Shown here: positions 54,068 to 62,419 of the stretch, in pieces
How the letters are laid out: every line of letters starts with the position of its first letter
How positions within the stretch are numbered: position 1 is the first letter of the stretch
Assembly: GCA_049890275.1 (NCBI GenBank)
Contig: JBMHBT010000002.1
Coordinates: forward strand, 1-64,000
Length of the DNA stretch: 64,000 bases
Reading direction: 5' to 3'
Source: UBA7374 sp049890275
Lineage (GTDB): Bacteria > Verrucomicrobiota > Verrucomicrobiia > Opitutales > Coraliomargaritaceae
Program-made: the position numbers and the translations under genes
Notes under the pieces: generated by a model
Seen by the model: the letters and a program-made list of their open reading frames with translations, nothing else
Told to the model about the DNA's origin: nothing
The model's database searches: none

Positions 54068-54195
54068 GTTTATTTTGATAGTTAGTGAATAAAAAATATC
54101 AATGTTTATGCCTTTAGGCCCTGTCTAATTTTAATAACGTTTTTTCAGAAGAGCCCTGTTGCAGAAAATAGCTTCGTGTTTGTTTTTCAATCGAT

Positions 54196-54213
54196 GAAGA
54201 AGGGCCCTTCTTC
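54196..54213. promoter_or_regulatory. 18-bp perfect palindrome between divergent STT3-like and pilin genes
   Basis: GAAGAAGGGCCCTTCTTC reads the same on both strands. It lies about 129 bp before the STT3-like start and 107 bp before the pilin start, in a 253-bp AT-rich divergent region. A dimeric regulator operator is the simplest reading; a hairpin is also possible, but no T-tract follows. Confidence 0.5.
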
Positions 54214-54320
54214 GTCCGGTAAAAAACTGGTAAATGATTTTTTTACGCTTTTATTGCCCGCGTATTTTTTGTAAAAAATAGTGGCATGCTTTCTTTCACT
54301 ACTAACCAAAAAAACTACCC

Positions 54321-55037
54321 ATGAATAACGCTAACGTTAAAAATTCAGGATTCACGTTGATTGAAATGATCGGCGTTTTGGCCATTATCGGCATTCTCTC
54401 CGCTGTGGTTGCCCCCAGAGTGATCGAGTCGATTCGCGATGCGAAGGTGACTTCGGCGATATCCTCGGTTAATTCAGCACGCTCGGCTGCGTTGAATTAT
54501 TACCAGCGATATGACCGCATTCCATTGGATACAGACACCGCCGGCAATGGGGTTATTGACTACCGTGCAGATCCGACTGGCGCAACTCCTCGGACAAATG
54601 CGTTGGGGCTGGATTTTGGCGACATCCTTGTCTTTCAAGAGCAATTACTGGAGCAAAAAGGGACTCCAGTGGGCGAAGCAATTGCCGGAGTTAAAGACTA
54701 CGCAATCGGCTGTGCAGATGTAGCTGTAGGCGCATTGGCTGCAGGTGGAGGTAGTGCGACCGGTTATGGTACCGCTCCATTTCTCTTTAAGTCAGCCGGC
54801 CGTGCCAGTCGTATCGTCTATTTCTACATGCCGAATTTGACCATCCAAGAAGCCTCTGCGATGGCAACAAAGGTGAATGGCCCATTCCCGAACACAGTGC
54901 AGGGTGACGTAAACGTGATTGGTGAGTCACTTGTCGGCGGAGGTAATTCATTGACGAATATCGAGAATGCGAATGCTTGGTTCGTTGATAACGGAAATAA
55001 TACCTACGACGCTTATCTCTACGTCGCTCATCAATAG
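54321..55037 (+). CDS. Type IV pilin / pseudopilin (major prepilin of the locus)
   Basis: This is a 238-residue prepilin. A short basic leader (MNNANVKNSG) is followed by the peptidase site G-FTLIEMIG and the hydrophobic helix GVLAIIGILSAVVAPRV. The conserved Glu at mature position 5 is present. The C-terminal domain is beta-rich with a repeated glycine/asparagine end. It leads the second pilus block, and pilB begins about 85 bp later. The protein resembles pilins of the type II secretion or general T4P class; its length is above the usual 150 residues. Confidence 0.92.
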   Translation: MNNANVKNSGFTLIEMIGVLAIIGILSAVVAPRVIESIRDAKVTSAISSVNSARSAALNYYQRYDRIPLDTDTAGNGVIDYRADPTGATPRTNALGLDFGDILVFQEQLLEQKGTPVGEAIAGVKDYAIGCADVAVGALAAGGGSATGYGTAPFLFKSAGRASRIVYFYMPNLTIQEASAMATKVNGPFPNTVQGDVNVIGESLVGGGNSLTNIENANAWFVDNGNNTYDAYLYVAHQ

Positions 55038-55121
55038 TCGAGCAGCGCCTCTTTGGCCTGTCGCCCGTACTTCGTGAGTCAAGACCTCAAAAGTTCGAAC
55101 GGCAGCCAGGACACCGCCAGC

Positions 55122-56828
55122 ATGGAGTCCTGGCTGCTTTCGAAAAAAATTCTGACCCGTTCCCAAGCGGAACTGGCCAAAAGAGAGGGTTTACGCCTCG
55201 GGCTTAGTTTTTCAGATATTGTCCAACGCTTAGGTCTGGTCACCAGTGAGGAGTTAGCAGAATATCGATCTGTTCGGGGGCACCTTAGTAAAGCCAATGA
55301 TTTTATTGACCATGGCCCCACCAATGATGGTCACTTAAGCTTACGCCGCCTTCATCTAGATGCGGACTTAAAAGGGAAGCTACCGCCTGATCTTTGCCAG
55401 AGTTTAGCGGTCATTCCATTGGCTGAAAAGGAGGGCGTACTCTGGGTAGCTTCAGCCAATCCGTTTGATCTTCCGACGCACAAGCGTTTAGAGGCAGCAG
55501 CTGGGCAATCTGTTGAAACTTTGCCTGCTTCTGAGACGGATATTCGCTTGGCAATCAATCGAAATTTCAGTGAAGCAGACGCACTGTATAATGCGGTTGG
55601 TGCTTTTATTGAAATGGATTCAGCGCAGTTGAGCGAGCAGGGAATGGACGACCCGCCGATGATTCGTTTAGCGGAACAAATTCTCATGCATGCGGCAACT
55701 CGAGAGGCCAGTGATGTTCATTTGCATCCGGAGGAACGTTTTTTTCGTATACGTTTGCGCGTCGATGGTATTCTTGAAGAAGGCTTATTACTTCCCGGTG
55801 CAATTCGTAATGCCCTGACTGCACGCTTCAAGATTCTTGCAGGTCTGGATACTGCCGAAGATCGTCTGCCCCAAGATGGGCGTATCCATTTTGCGATTGG
55901 AAGTGAAGAAATTGATGTGCGTGTTTCTTCGCTCCCCAGTAGCCATGGCGAGAGCATCGTCATGCGATTATTGGATCAATCCCGCCTGAAGTTGGATCTC
56001 GCTACTTTAGGTTTTTCCGAAGCGCAGCAGACTGCTTTTCAATCTGTGTTGGAGCAACCGCATGGTGTATTTTTGATTACGGGACCGACCGGCAGCGGTA
56101 AGACGACAACGCTGTATACATTGCTCTCTATGGTGGATGCGGAGGCGCGCAGTGTTTTCACGCTAGAGGATCCGATTGAGTACCGATTGCCTTTGATTCG
56201 CCAGACACAGGTAAAGGAGGAAATCGGGCTGACTTTTTCACGTGGGTTGCGTTCATTGCTCCGTCAGGATCCGGATGTAATTCTTGTCGGAGAGACGCGC
56301 GACGAAGCGACTGCCGAGTTGATGGTGCGTGCTGCTTTAACCGGTCACTTGGTGTTCTCTACCTTGCACACAAACGACGCGATCAGTTCTGTGCCTCGTT
56401 TGACGGATTTAGGTATTCCCCCATTTTTGCTTTCCGGTAGTTTATTAGGACTGAGCGCCCAACGTTTAGCTCGGCGCTTATGTCGGGTTTGTCGAAGACC
56501 GGAAGAGTTGAGCGTTGAGGCTTGGACTGCACTAGGCGGTGTCCCAGTCGAGGGAGATTCGGTTACGATTCATCATCCGGCTGGCTGCCCAGCATGTGCG
56601 GGCAAGGGTTATAGTGGCCGTATCAGTTTGGCTGAGTTGATCCATGTCGGCGGTAGTATGCGCTCGATGATTGATAAGGGAAGTAGCACTGCGGAGATGA
56701 AGGCGGTTCTTCGAGAGGAGGGAGTTTACGATATGCGAGATGATGGAATGAGTAAAGTGCTTGCCGGTTTGACTGCTGTTGAAGAAGTGGGACGGGTTGT
56801 TCCTTGGGAAGAAGGGGAGGCAAGTTAG
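55122..56828 (+). CDS. pilB: PilB/GspE assembly ATPase
   Basis: This is a 568-residue secretion ATPase from the ATG at 55122. It has an N-terminal MshEN-like domain (LTRSQAELAKREG), the Walker A GPTGSGKTTT, an Asp box and Walker B near LLRQDPDVILVGETRD, and the His box TGHLVFSTLHTNDA. A CxxC...CxxC zinc site (CRVCRRPEEL, CPACAGKGY) lies near the C-terminus. Upstream in-frame starts (GTG 55074, TTG 55053) would add 16-23 residues; 55122 is chosen because AGGA precedes it. No PilT is adjacent. Confidence 0.93.
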   Translation: MESWLLSKKILTRSQAELAKREGLRLGLSFSDIVQRLGLVTSEELAEYRSVRGHLSKANDFIDHGPTNDGHLSLRRLHLDADLKGKLPPDLCQSLAVIPLAEKEGVLWVASANPFDLPTHKRLEAAAGQSVETLPASETDIRLAINRNFSEADALYNAVGAFIEMDSAQLSEQGMDDPPMIRLAEQILMHAATREASDVHLHPEERFFRIRLRVDGILEEGLLLPGAIRNALTARFKILAGLDTAEDRLPQDGRIHFAIGSEEIDVRVSSLPSSHGESIVMRLLDQSRLKLDLATLGFSEAQQTAFQSVLEQPHGVFLITGPTGSGKTTTLYTLLSMVDAEARSVFTLEDPIEYRLPLIRQTQVKEEIGLTFSRGLRSLLRQDPDVILVGETRDEATAELMVRAALTGHLVFSTLHTNDAISSVPRLTDLGIPPFLLSGSLLGLSAQRLARRLCRVCRRPEELSVEAWTALGGVPVEGDSVTIHHPAGCPACAGKGYSGRISLAELIHVGGSMRSMIDKGSSTAEMKAVLREEGVYDMRDDGMSKVLAGLTAVEEVGRVVPWEEGEAS

Positions 56829-56829
56829 A

Positions 56830-58038
56830 ATGGCCAAGTTTGAGTATACCGCGGTAACGCCTCAGGGGATGCTCAGCAAGGGCTCTAGAGAGGCGGATAC
56901 GGTAGATCGTTTGCGCGACTTGCTTGCTCGGGAGAGCATGGAGTTGGTTTCTTATAAGCAACGTAACAAGCGTGTTGAGCGCCGCAATGCTAGCTATAAG
57001 ATGAAGACGAGTGAGCTGGCGAATATGATTTTTCAAATTGGGATACAATTGCGTTCCGGGGTACCGATCCTCGATGCGTTGCAGACTCAAGATGGTGAGG
57101 ATACAAAATCTCGTGCTGCGCCGGTTCGCCAGCGTCTTGCTGAAATTGTTGAGCAGGGGACACCCGTTAGTCAGGGGATGGCAGAATTCCCACGGGTTTT
57201 CCCTTCTTATGTGCGAAATATCGTACAGGTAGCCGAGCGGAGTGGCTCGCTATCTGAAAATATGATTCAGTTGCGTGAGTATTTGGAGTGGATGGATAAA
57301 AATTGGAAATCCTTTAAGCAGGCTCTGCTCTATCCTATGTGTGTGGTGTTGGCTTTAGTTGCTTTCATTTTCATCGCTCTGCGATTTGTTTTTCCGACCA
57401 TCACTAAAATGCTCTATGAGTTGGATATTCCTTTGCCTTGGATCACCCAGGTAATGATTCAGGCGAGCGAATTTGTGGAGCATCAATGGTGGAGCATTCT
57501 GGCTATTGGTTTTTTGCTTCCGACTGCGCTGCGACTTTTGTTTTCTTTTTCTCCGCGGGCGGCTCTCTGGCGTGACTACATGATCATCAAACTACCTTTT
57601 CTTGGAGATATCGTACTGAATCTCGCAGTTAATCGTTTTTTGCGCAGCTTGATTTTGATGCAACAGGCGGGGATAGTGATCACCGAAGCGCTGGCTTCTT
57701 CACGCGACGTTGTTGACAACAAAGTACTCGAGGCGAGTCTACATCGCGTCGAGAACGCAGTCGCTAACGGCTGGACCTTGAGCAAGGCGATGGCACGGGA
57801 GAAGGTATTTCCTCCGCTTGTTTTGACCATGGTGGGAGTCGGTGAGCGGAGTGGTTCTCTGGACGATTCGCTCCAATCGGTGGTGGAGTACTACGATGAT
57901 TTGGTGCCACGAAAGATTAAGGCGTTTTTTGCCATTCTGGAGCCTGGGTTGATTTTGATTACCATCTGTTTGGCCGGGATGGTTGCTGCTGCTGTATTTC
58001 TGCCGTTGATTAAAATGTTGAGCCCGGGGTCTTATTAA
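56830..58038 (+). CDS. pilC: PilC/GspF inner-membrane platform protein
   Basis: This is a 402-residue protein with two GspF/PilC repeats. N-terminal MAKFEYTAVTPQGMLSKGSR leads to repeat 1 with FPRVFPSYVRNIVQVAERSG and repeat 2 with KVFPPLVLTMVGVGERSG, each followed by transmembrane helices (CVVLALVAFIFIALRFVF; LILITICLAGMVAAAVFLPL). It abuts pilB by one base and overlaps the next gene at the stop (TAATG). It organises pilus assembly at the inner membrane. Confidence 0.94.
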   Translation: MAKFEYTAVTPQGMLSKGSREADTVDRLRDLLARESMELVSYKQRNKRVERRNASYKMKTSELANMIFQIGIQLRSGVPILDALQTQDGEDTKSRAAPVRQRLAEIVEQGTPVSQGMAEFPRVFPSYVRNIVQVAERSGSLSENMIQLREYLEWMDKNWKSFKQALLYPMCVVLALVAFIFIALRFVFPTITKMLYELDIPLPWITQVMIQASEFVEHQWWSILAIGFLLPTALRLLFSFSPRAALWRDYMIIKLPFLGDIVLNLAVNRFLRSLILMQQAGIVITEALASSRDVVDNKVLEASLHRVENAVANGWTLSKAMAREKVFPPLVLTMVGVGERSGSLDDSLQSVVEYYDDLVPRKIKAFFAILEPGLILITICLAGMVAAAVFLPLIKMLSPGSY

Positions 58039-59267
58039 TGGTGATGAATTGTGTTGCTGGAGAAACGATTACTTCCCGCCGGGGTTTTACCCTGCTGGAA
58101 CTGATCGGTGTGCTGACGATTATCTCCATCTTGCTAGCCGCTGCGGCACCGCTGACCGTTCAGTTGATCCAGAGCCAAAAGCAAGCGAGTGATGAGGCCT
58201 ATTTGCCGGTTATCGCAGATGCCTTGAAACGTGGGATTTTACGGGAGCAACTCTTCCCTCTGGACGATGCTGCTGCGCCAAGTCAGGTGAGCATGAGTGC
58301 TTGGTGGCGGCTGGCGGCTCGGCATGGGGCAGGAAGTGAAAATGACATACGGTTTCCGCAAGGTTCTGAAGAGCCTCGGCGTGTTTTTTTGGCGGCATCC
58401 ACATGGGCCGGTCAGTCTTTTTATCAAATAACGGGGGTTGGAACAAGCTGGTTGGCAAATGTGGATGATCCCAGTGAATTGCGGATACTCCTTCTTTCCA
58501 CTTCAAATCCTGACCTTCCTTTGCCGTCGACTTTGAATAGCCAGCAGTTTGAGGCTCTCTGGTCGGATTGGTCTATTGGGTCGAATGGTGAACCGGCAAT
58601 TGGCTCGTTTGCTGACTATGCTTTAAACGGAGCTAATTGGGCGGGTCGTGCTGCTGAGCTGAATGTAGAGCGCATCGACTTGCGTGACTGGCTCTGCCAT
58701 TTGGTTATTGAGAACCGACGTCACATCGATGCGCAATACGATGCCAGCGGAAACTTGAGAAAGGAATATACAATTTCATTGGGTACTTACTTGACGGATC
58801 CATTGCCGACGGTGGGCTCTTATAATTTAATGGACGCTCGTGTCAGCGTGAAGCTGGGCGCGGTTACATCTGGGAGTTCTGTAGATCAAATCGCTGTCGA
58901 TGGTTTGTATATAGTACAGCCGGGGCGTTTGGTTAACGAGGAGGAGCCTGCGGGATTTGTCGTATCCGGCCAGCAGCTGGATGCAGATGATAATCCAGTG
59001 AGCATACGACAGGAGTATGAAATTTATAGTCTTTCGGATACAGATTCTACGCGGGCGCAGATTGCTTTGATTAATCCGGCAAATAGTAGTGTGGTGCAGC
59101 CGCTTGACGGATGGGGCAATGCAGATGACCCCATTCAAGACCGTTATTTTTTAAAGACGCAGGAACTACTTCTTGAAGAACCTTGGAGTGGGGATGAAGT
59201 CGGGATTTTTATTATAAAGGAGAATTACTGTACGCTTCGCTTTGACGGCTTAGCATGGACTGATTAG
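58038..59267 (+). CDS. Oversized prepilin-like protein (409 aa)
   Basis: The N-terminus carries a prepilin signal of about 16 residues and the cleavage site RRG-FTLLELIGVLTIISILLAAAAP, with Glu5 of the mature helix conserved. The remaining residues, about 370, are beta/loop-rich without cysteines that would pin the family. Minor pilins of this size resemble GspK-like or tip-adhesin pilins, which cap the fibre; this is inference. It follows pilC with overlap. Confidence 0.75.
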   Translation: MVMNCVAGETITSRRGFTLLELIGVLTIISILLAAAAPLTVQLIQSQKQASDEAYLPVIADALKRGILREQLFPLDDAAAPSQVSMSAWWRLAARHGAGSENDIRFPQGSEEPRRVFLAASTWAGQSFYQITGVGTSWLANVDDPSELRILLLSTSNPDLPLPSTLNSQQFEALWSDWSIGSNGEPAIGSFADYALNGANWAGRAAELNVERIDLRDWLCHLVIENRRHIDAQYDASGNLRKEYTISLGTYLTDPLPTVGSYNLMDARVSVKLGAVTSGSSVDQIAVDGLYIVQPGRLVNEEEPAGFVVSGQQLDADDNPVSIRQEYEIYSLSDTDSTRAQIALINPANSSVVQPLDGWGNADDPIQDRYFLKTQELLLEEPWSGDEVGIFIIKENYCTLRFDGLAWTD

Positions 59268-59278
59268 TTTTATTATTT

Positions 59279-60610
59279 ATGCGCACACGAGTTATATGGG
59301 ATCACGGTGAAGTACGTATTTGGCGCTTAGGCAAATCGGCTGTGGAGTGTGCTGCTGTTGGCCAGGCAGAGGATGCGGAAGGACTGGTATTATTTCTTCA
59401 AACGAATTACGGGTTACTGGTGGGGAGTCGATTGACGCTCTTGCTGGACCATCCTCTTCTCGATCATCGTCTGGAGCGGATTCCCAAAATGAAGAAGAAG
59501 TTGCAGCGCCAGTTGTTAGAGCAGCGGCAACAGAAAACATATGGTGCTGAAGCCCGTCATTGGTCTGCCTTAGCTTTGCACCCGGAAGAAGCCGGCTCAC
59601 AGGATGTACGTCTGTTGGCTAGCTTTCCTGCCGGATTAAATGGCCCGATCGCCAATTGGGCGCTTCGTGCGGGTATCTACTTAGAGGGTATTTTTAGCCT
59701 GCCTGCAGCACTCGCTGTAGCCACCCCAGAAGAATCTTCAGCAGAAGGCTCGATTATCCCTGTTTCCGTGGGAGAGATCACTTATTTGGTCGCGAGAAAT
59801 CCGGCTGGTAAATTATTATTCTTTGTCCGTGCGGGTAACTGCGATGAAGATGCTGCTGTACTGGAACGTTCCGCAGGTCGTCTTGCTCTTTTTATTGAGC
59901 AGGAGTTTGGTTTGAGCCCAGTGCTTCAGGAATCTTTTTCCGAGGCGGAGGTACCTGTTGAACTATTCGCCTTGCCGACAAAGTCCATGCTCAATCTCTG
60001 TGCGCTGCGTGAACGACGTCGCCAGGCGATGTTACGTTTCCGGGTCCGGGCATTTTCTCTACTAGTCGTACTGTTGCTATTATCTTTTCTACAGATTCAG
60101 CCCAGTTTAGCTAAAAAGCAGGAGTTGGAGTCAAAGCAGCTTTCACTCCTGCCGGAAATTCGCTCACAACGCATAGAAATGGAAAAGGCACAGGCTGCGT
60201 TAGCGGAAGAGCGTACTTTGCGTCAAATTGTGGCGTTTTGCCGGAACCGGTTGACGGAGAAGTTGGATGATCCAGTACCTTCGCCCCTACCTGTCTTGGT
60301 TGCGGGTGTTGGAGATGCTCTACCGCCGGATTTGGAGCTGGACCGGATTGAGTGCGGTATTGATGCCGATACAGAAAGTCTCCGGGTTGTCCTGCGTGGT
60401 CGCCCGCTCTCTCCGGACTTGGATTTGGCGAGCCAGCTAGAACGTTTTAAAGACTCTTTGAGTAATCAGGGCTGGTCGATTGAAAGCAGCCAGATTGATT
60501 TTGTGCAAGAAGGGTCAGGAAATTCACGATTCACCCGTCGCGGCGCACAACGATTCTTTGAAATGGAAATTGCAATACGTCCTCGACTTGTGGACACACA
60601 AACACTATAA
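59279..60610 (+). CDS. GspL/PilM-PilN-like inner-membrane protein
   Basis: This is a 443-residue protein. The N-terminal 250 residues look like a degenerate actin-like GspL/PilM domain. A segment MLNLCALRERRRQAM just before the only membrane helix (RAFSLLVVLLLLSFLQI) occupies the place of the PilN NLLP/GspL NL motif. A coiled coil and a PilN/GspL-like C-terminal ferredoxin-like domain (DLELDRIECGIDADTESLRVVLRG) follow. It is the second PilM/N-type fusion of the window and pairs with the next two genes. Confidence 0.7.
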   Translation: MRTRVIWDHGEVRIWRLGKSAVECAAVGQAEDAEGLVLFLQTNYGLLVGSRLTLLLDHPLLDHRLERIPKMKKKLQRQLLEQRQQKTYGAEARHWSALALHPEEAGSQDVRLLASFPAGLNGPIANWALRAGIYLEGIFSLPAALAVATPEESSAEGSIIPVSVGEITYLVARNPAGKLLFFVRAGNCDEDAAVLERSAGRLALFIEQEFGLSPVLQESFSEAEVPVELFALPTKSMLNLCALRERRRQAMLRFRVRAFSLLVVLLLLSFLQIQPSLAKKQELESKQLSLLPEIRSQRIEMEKAQAALAEERTLRQIVAFCRNRLTEKLDDPVPSPLPVLVAGVGDALPPDLELDRIECGIDADTESLRVVLRGRPLSPDLDLASQLERFKDSLSNQGWSIESSQIDFVQEGSGNSRFTRRGAQRFFEMEIAIRPRLVDTQTL

Positions 60611-60617
60611 AATACCT

Positions 60618-61259
60618 ATGCACCGCTTCCTTTTTATATCCTTGAGGGTCTTGTCTGCTTGGCCGGTATTAGTTGTGTTGCTGGTTGCGATTGCCGTCTT
60701 ACATTGGATCGGTGCAGGTGTCCAAGAACGAGAGGCAGAGGTCAATCTACTATTGGAAGAAACGGTTCGCCTGAAACAAGAACGTGCTCGTCTTGAAGCT
60801 CAGCTCAATGGACTTACTTTAACCGATCTCCGCCGTCGTTCGCTTTTATATGCGGAGGATTTTCTGCCTTTGGCTAGTAATGCAGAAGCATCCATACGGG
60901 CTGAGTTAAAGCCAGCTTTTGACCAAGCCATGTGGAATCTTGATTCCGTAGTTGTGGAAGAATCAATTGAGGCAGAGCCGGAGTTACCCATCGGTGCCGT
61001 TGCTGCAGAATTGTCTGCTCGTATGTTTGTACAGCCTAGCGATATGGAAGAATCGCCAAAGTTGCCGGTAATGACCGCAGTGGGCTTGAGCCAATATATC
61101 TGGCGTGCTCCGCCGTTTAAGGAAATACAGTCCATTCGTCTGGAGCGAACGATAGATGGGTACGAGATGTCCATGGGTATTTTTGTGCCCTGTCGGCATG
61201 ATGTAACAGTCGCGGAAACACTATTGGAGGAATTGCCCCATGGGGAGTATCTTCAATAA
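60618..61259 (+). CDS. PilO/GspM-like inner-membrane protein
   Basis: This 213-residue protein has one N-terminal membrane helix (SAWPVLVVLLVAIAVLHWIG), a coiled coil (REAEVNLLLEETVRLKQERARLEAQL), and a small C-terminal periplasmic domain. It follows the GspL-like gene by 7 bp and overlaps the next gene by 20 bp. The architecture is that of PilO or GspM; the assignment is by order and form. Confidence 0.65.
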   Translation: MHRFLFISLRVLSAWPVLVVLLVAIAVLHWIGAGVQEREAEVNLLLEETVRLKQERARLEAQLNGLTLTDLRRRSLLYAEDFLPLASNAEASIRAELKPAFDQAMWNLDSVVVEESIEAEPELPIGAVAAELSARMFVQPSDMEESPKLPVMTAVGLSQYIWRAPPFKEIQSIRLERTIDGYEMSMGIFVPCRHDVTVAETLLEELPHGEYLQ

Positions 61260-61956
61260 TCCGCGGGTAATTATTCCGCTGGCTCTATTTTCTGTGGTAT
61301 TTTTGGTTTACCGCACAGTACCGGAGGCATTTGACTCTTTATTGAATTTTCTACCGACTCGTTCTTCTCTCGTTCAATCGGAAAGCCTTTTAGATCCCTC
61401 GACAAAGGATCTTGCGGAGCCACGAGCCGTTGAATACATGGGGGCTCTTTTACGAGAACGTTGGTTGCCGGAACGTTGGCGTCAGTTTGCAAAATTGCAG
61501 CGGGATCCTTTTGTGGCCGGCTATGTTGAGCCAGAGGAACCGGAGATTCCGGTAATAGTCGCGGATGAAGAGCCGCCGCCTCCATTACCAGAAGATTTAG
61601 CTACTTATATTGTGGAAAATATCGGGCTGGACTCAGAAGGCTATTTTGTGCGTTTCGGAAGTCAGCGAATCCGTGAAGGTGAAAAGCTTGGCAGTGAAGT
61701 AGTTCGTCAAATAGTGGTTCCTGATATGACAGGTGCTGTCGCTTTGGATGCTTTGTCAGAACTTTTACCATGGATGCAACTGGATGCTACCGCACCGGAA
61801 GCAAACCCACCATCTGTAGTTATCGACGGTCAGCTCTTTCTCGAAGGAGATCTCGTTTTACGACGTCCTGTTTTGGCAGTCGGCCAAGTTATGGATAACA
61901 AGGTTCGTTTACTCGACGGAGAGGGGCGCTATTGGTTGTTGGAGATGGACGAATAG
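61240..61956 (+). CDS. PilP/GspC-like periplasmic protein
   Basis: This is a 238-residue protein with an N-terminal membrane anchor (NPRVIIPLALFSVVFLVYRTV). A linker contains LQRDPFVAGYV, resembling the RDPF motif of PilP/GspC that precedes the secretin-binding domain. A proline-rich stretch (EEPPPPLPED) and a C-terminal beta domain (PSVVIDGQLFLEGDLVL...) follow. It is the last gene of block 2 and could link that complex to a secretin. Confidence 0.6.
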   Translation: MGSIFNNPRVIIPLALFSVVFLVYRTVPEAFDSLLNFLPTRSSLVQSESLLDPSTKDLAEPRAVEYMGALLRERWLPERWRQFAKLQRDPFVAGYVEPEEPEIPVIVADEEPPPPLPEDLATYIVENIGLDSEGYFVRFGSQRIREGEKLGSEVVRQIVVPDMTGAVALDALSELLPWMQLDATAPEANPPSVVIDGQLFLEGDLVLRRPVLAVGQVMDNKVRLLDGEGRYWLLEMDE

Positions 61957-62011
61957 ACCTTCCTGTTGATGCGTCCTTGTCATTTTACATCGAAGGTCTA
62001 GTCTTGGAGCT

Positions 62012-62326
62012 ATGATTGATTTAGTTAAAAAAACGCTATGGGCTGGCATTGGTTTGGCTGTCGTGACGAAAGATAAGATCTTGGAGTCACTTGATGAACT
62101 CGTTCAGAAGGGAAAAATCTCTCAAGAAGAAGCTTTTGCAATGACTGATAAAATTGTTGCTGAAGGCGAAGCGGAGACAGAGAAGGCAAAAGTTGAGGCG
62201 GGCAAATTATTCAATGAGATGCTGCATCGTGCAAATGTTGTAACCAGTGATCAATTAGCTGCCCTGGAGGCTCGAGTTCAAGATCTTGAAGGACGCTTAC
62301 ACCGTGAGTTTCCAAATAACGATTAG
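62012..62326 (+). CDS. Phasin-like / PHA-regulator family small protein
   Basis: This is a 104-residue helical protein with the pattern MIDLVKKTLWAGIGLAVVTKDKI, then VQKGKISQEEAFAMTDKIV and a C-terminal coiled coil ending LEARVQDLEGRLHRE. It resembles the PhaF/poly(3-hydroxyalkanoate)-granule phasin-like family. No PHA synthase is nearby. The function is inferred from the family only. Confidence 0.72.
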   Translation: MIDLVKKTLWAGIGLAVVTKDKILESLDELVQKGKISQEEAFAMTDKIVAEGEAETEKAKVEAGKLFNEMLHRANVVTSDQLAALEARVQDLEGRLHREFPNND

Positions 62327-62419
62327 ACAAATCATTCACTGGAAAGAGCGGTTTGTCAGGTAGAGCGAAAAGAGTCGGTGATTGCCATGTGCCCATACAA
62401 ATTGTTTTAAACGTACTGC

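Noticed and set aside
54282..54300. A sigma-54-like promoter (TGGCATG ... TTTCA) just before the pilin gene
   Set aside because: The distance from GG to the expected GC element is one base too long and the GC is missing (TTTC). Sigma-54 promoters tolerate little spacing change, so I do not call it.
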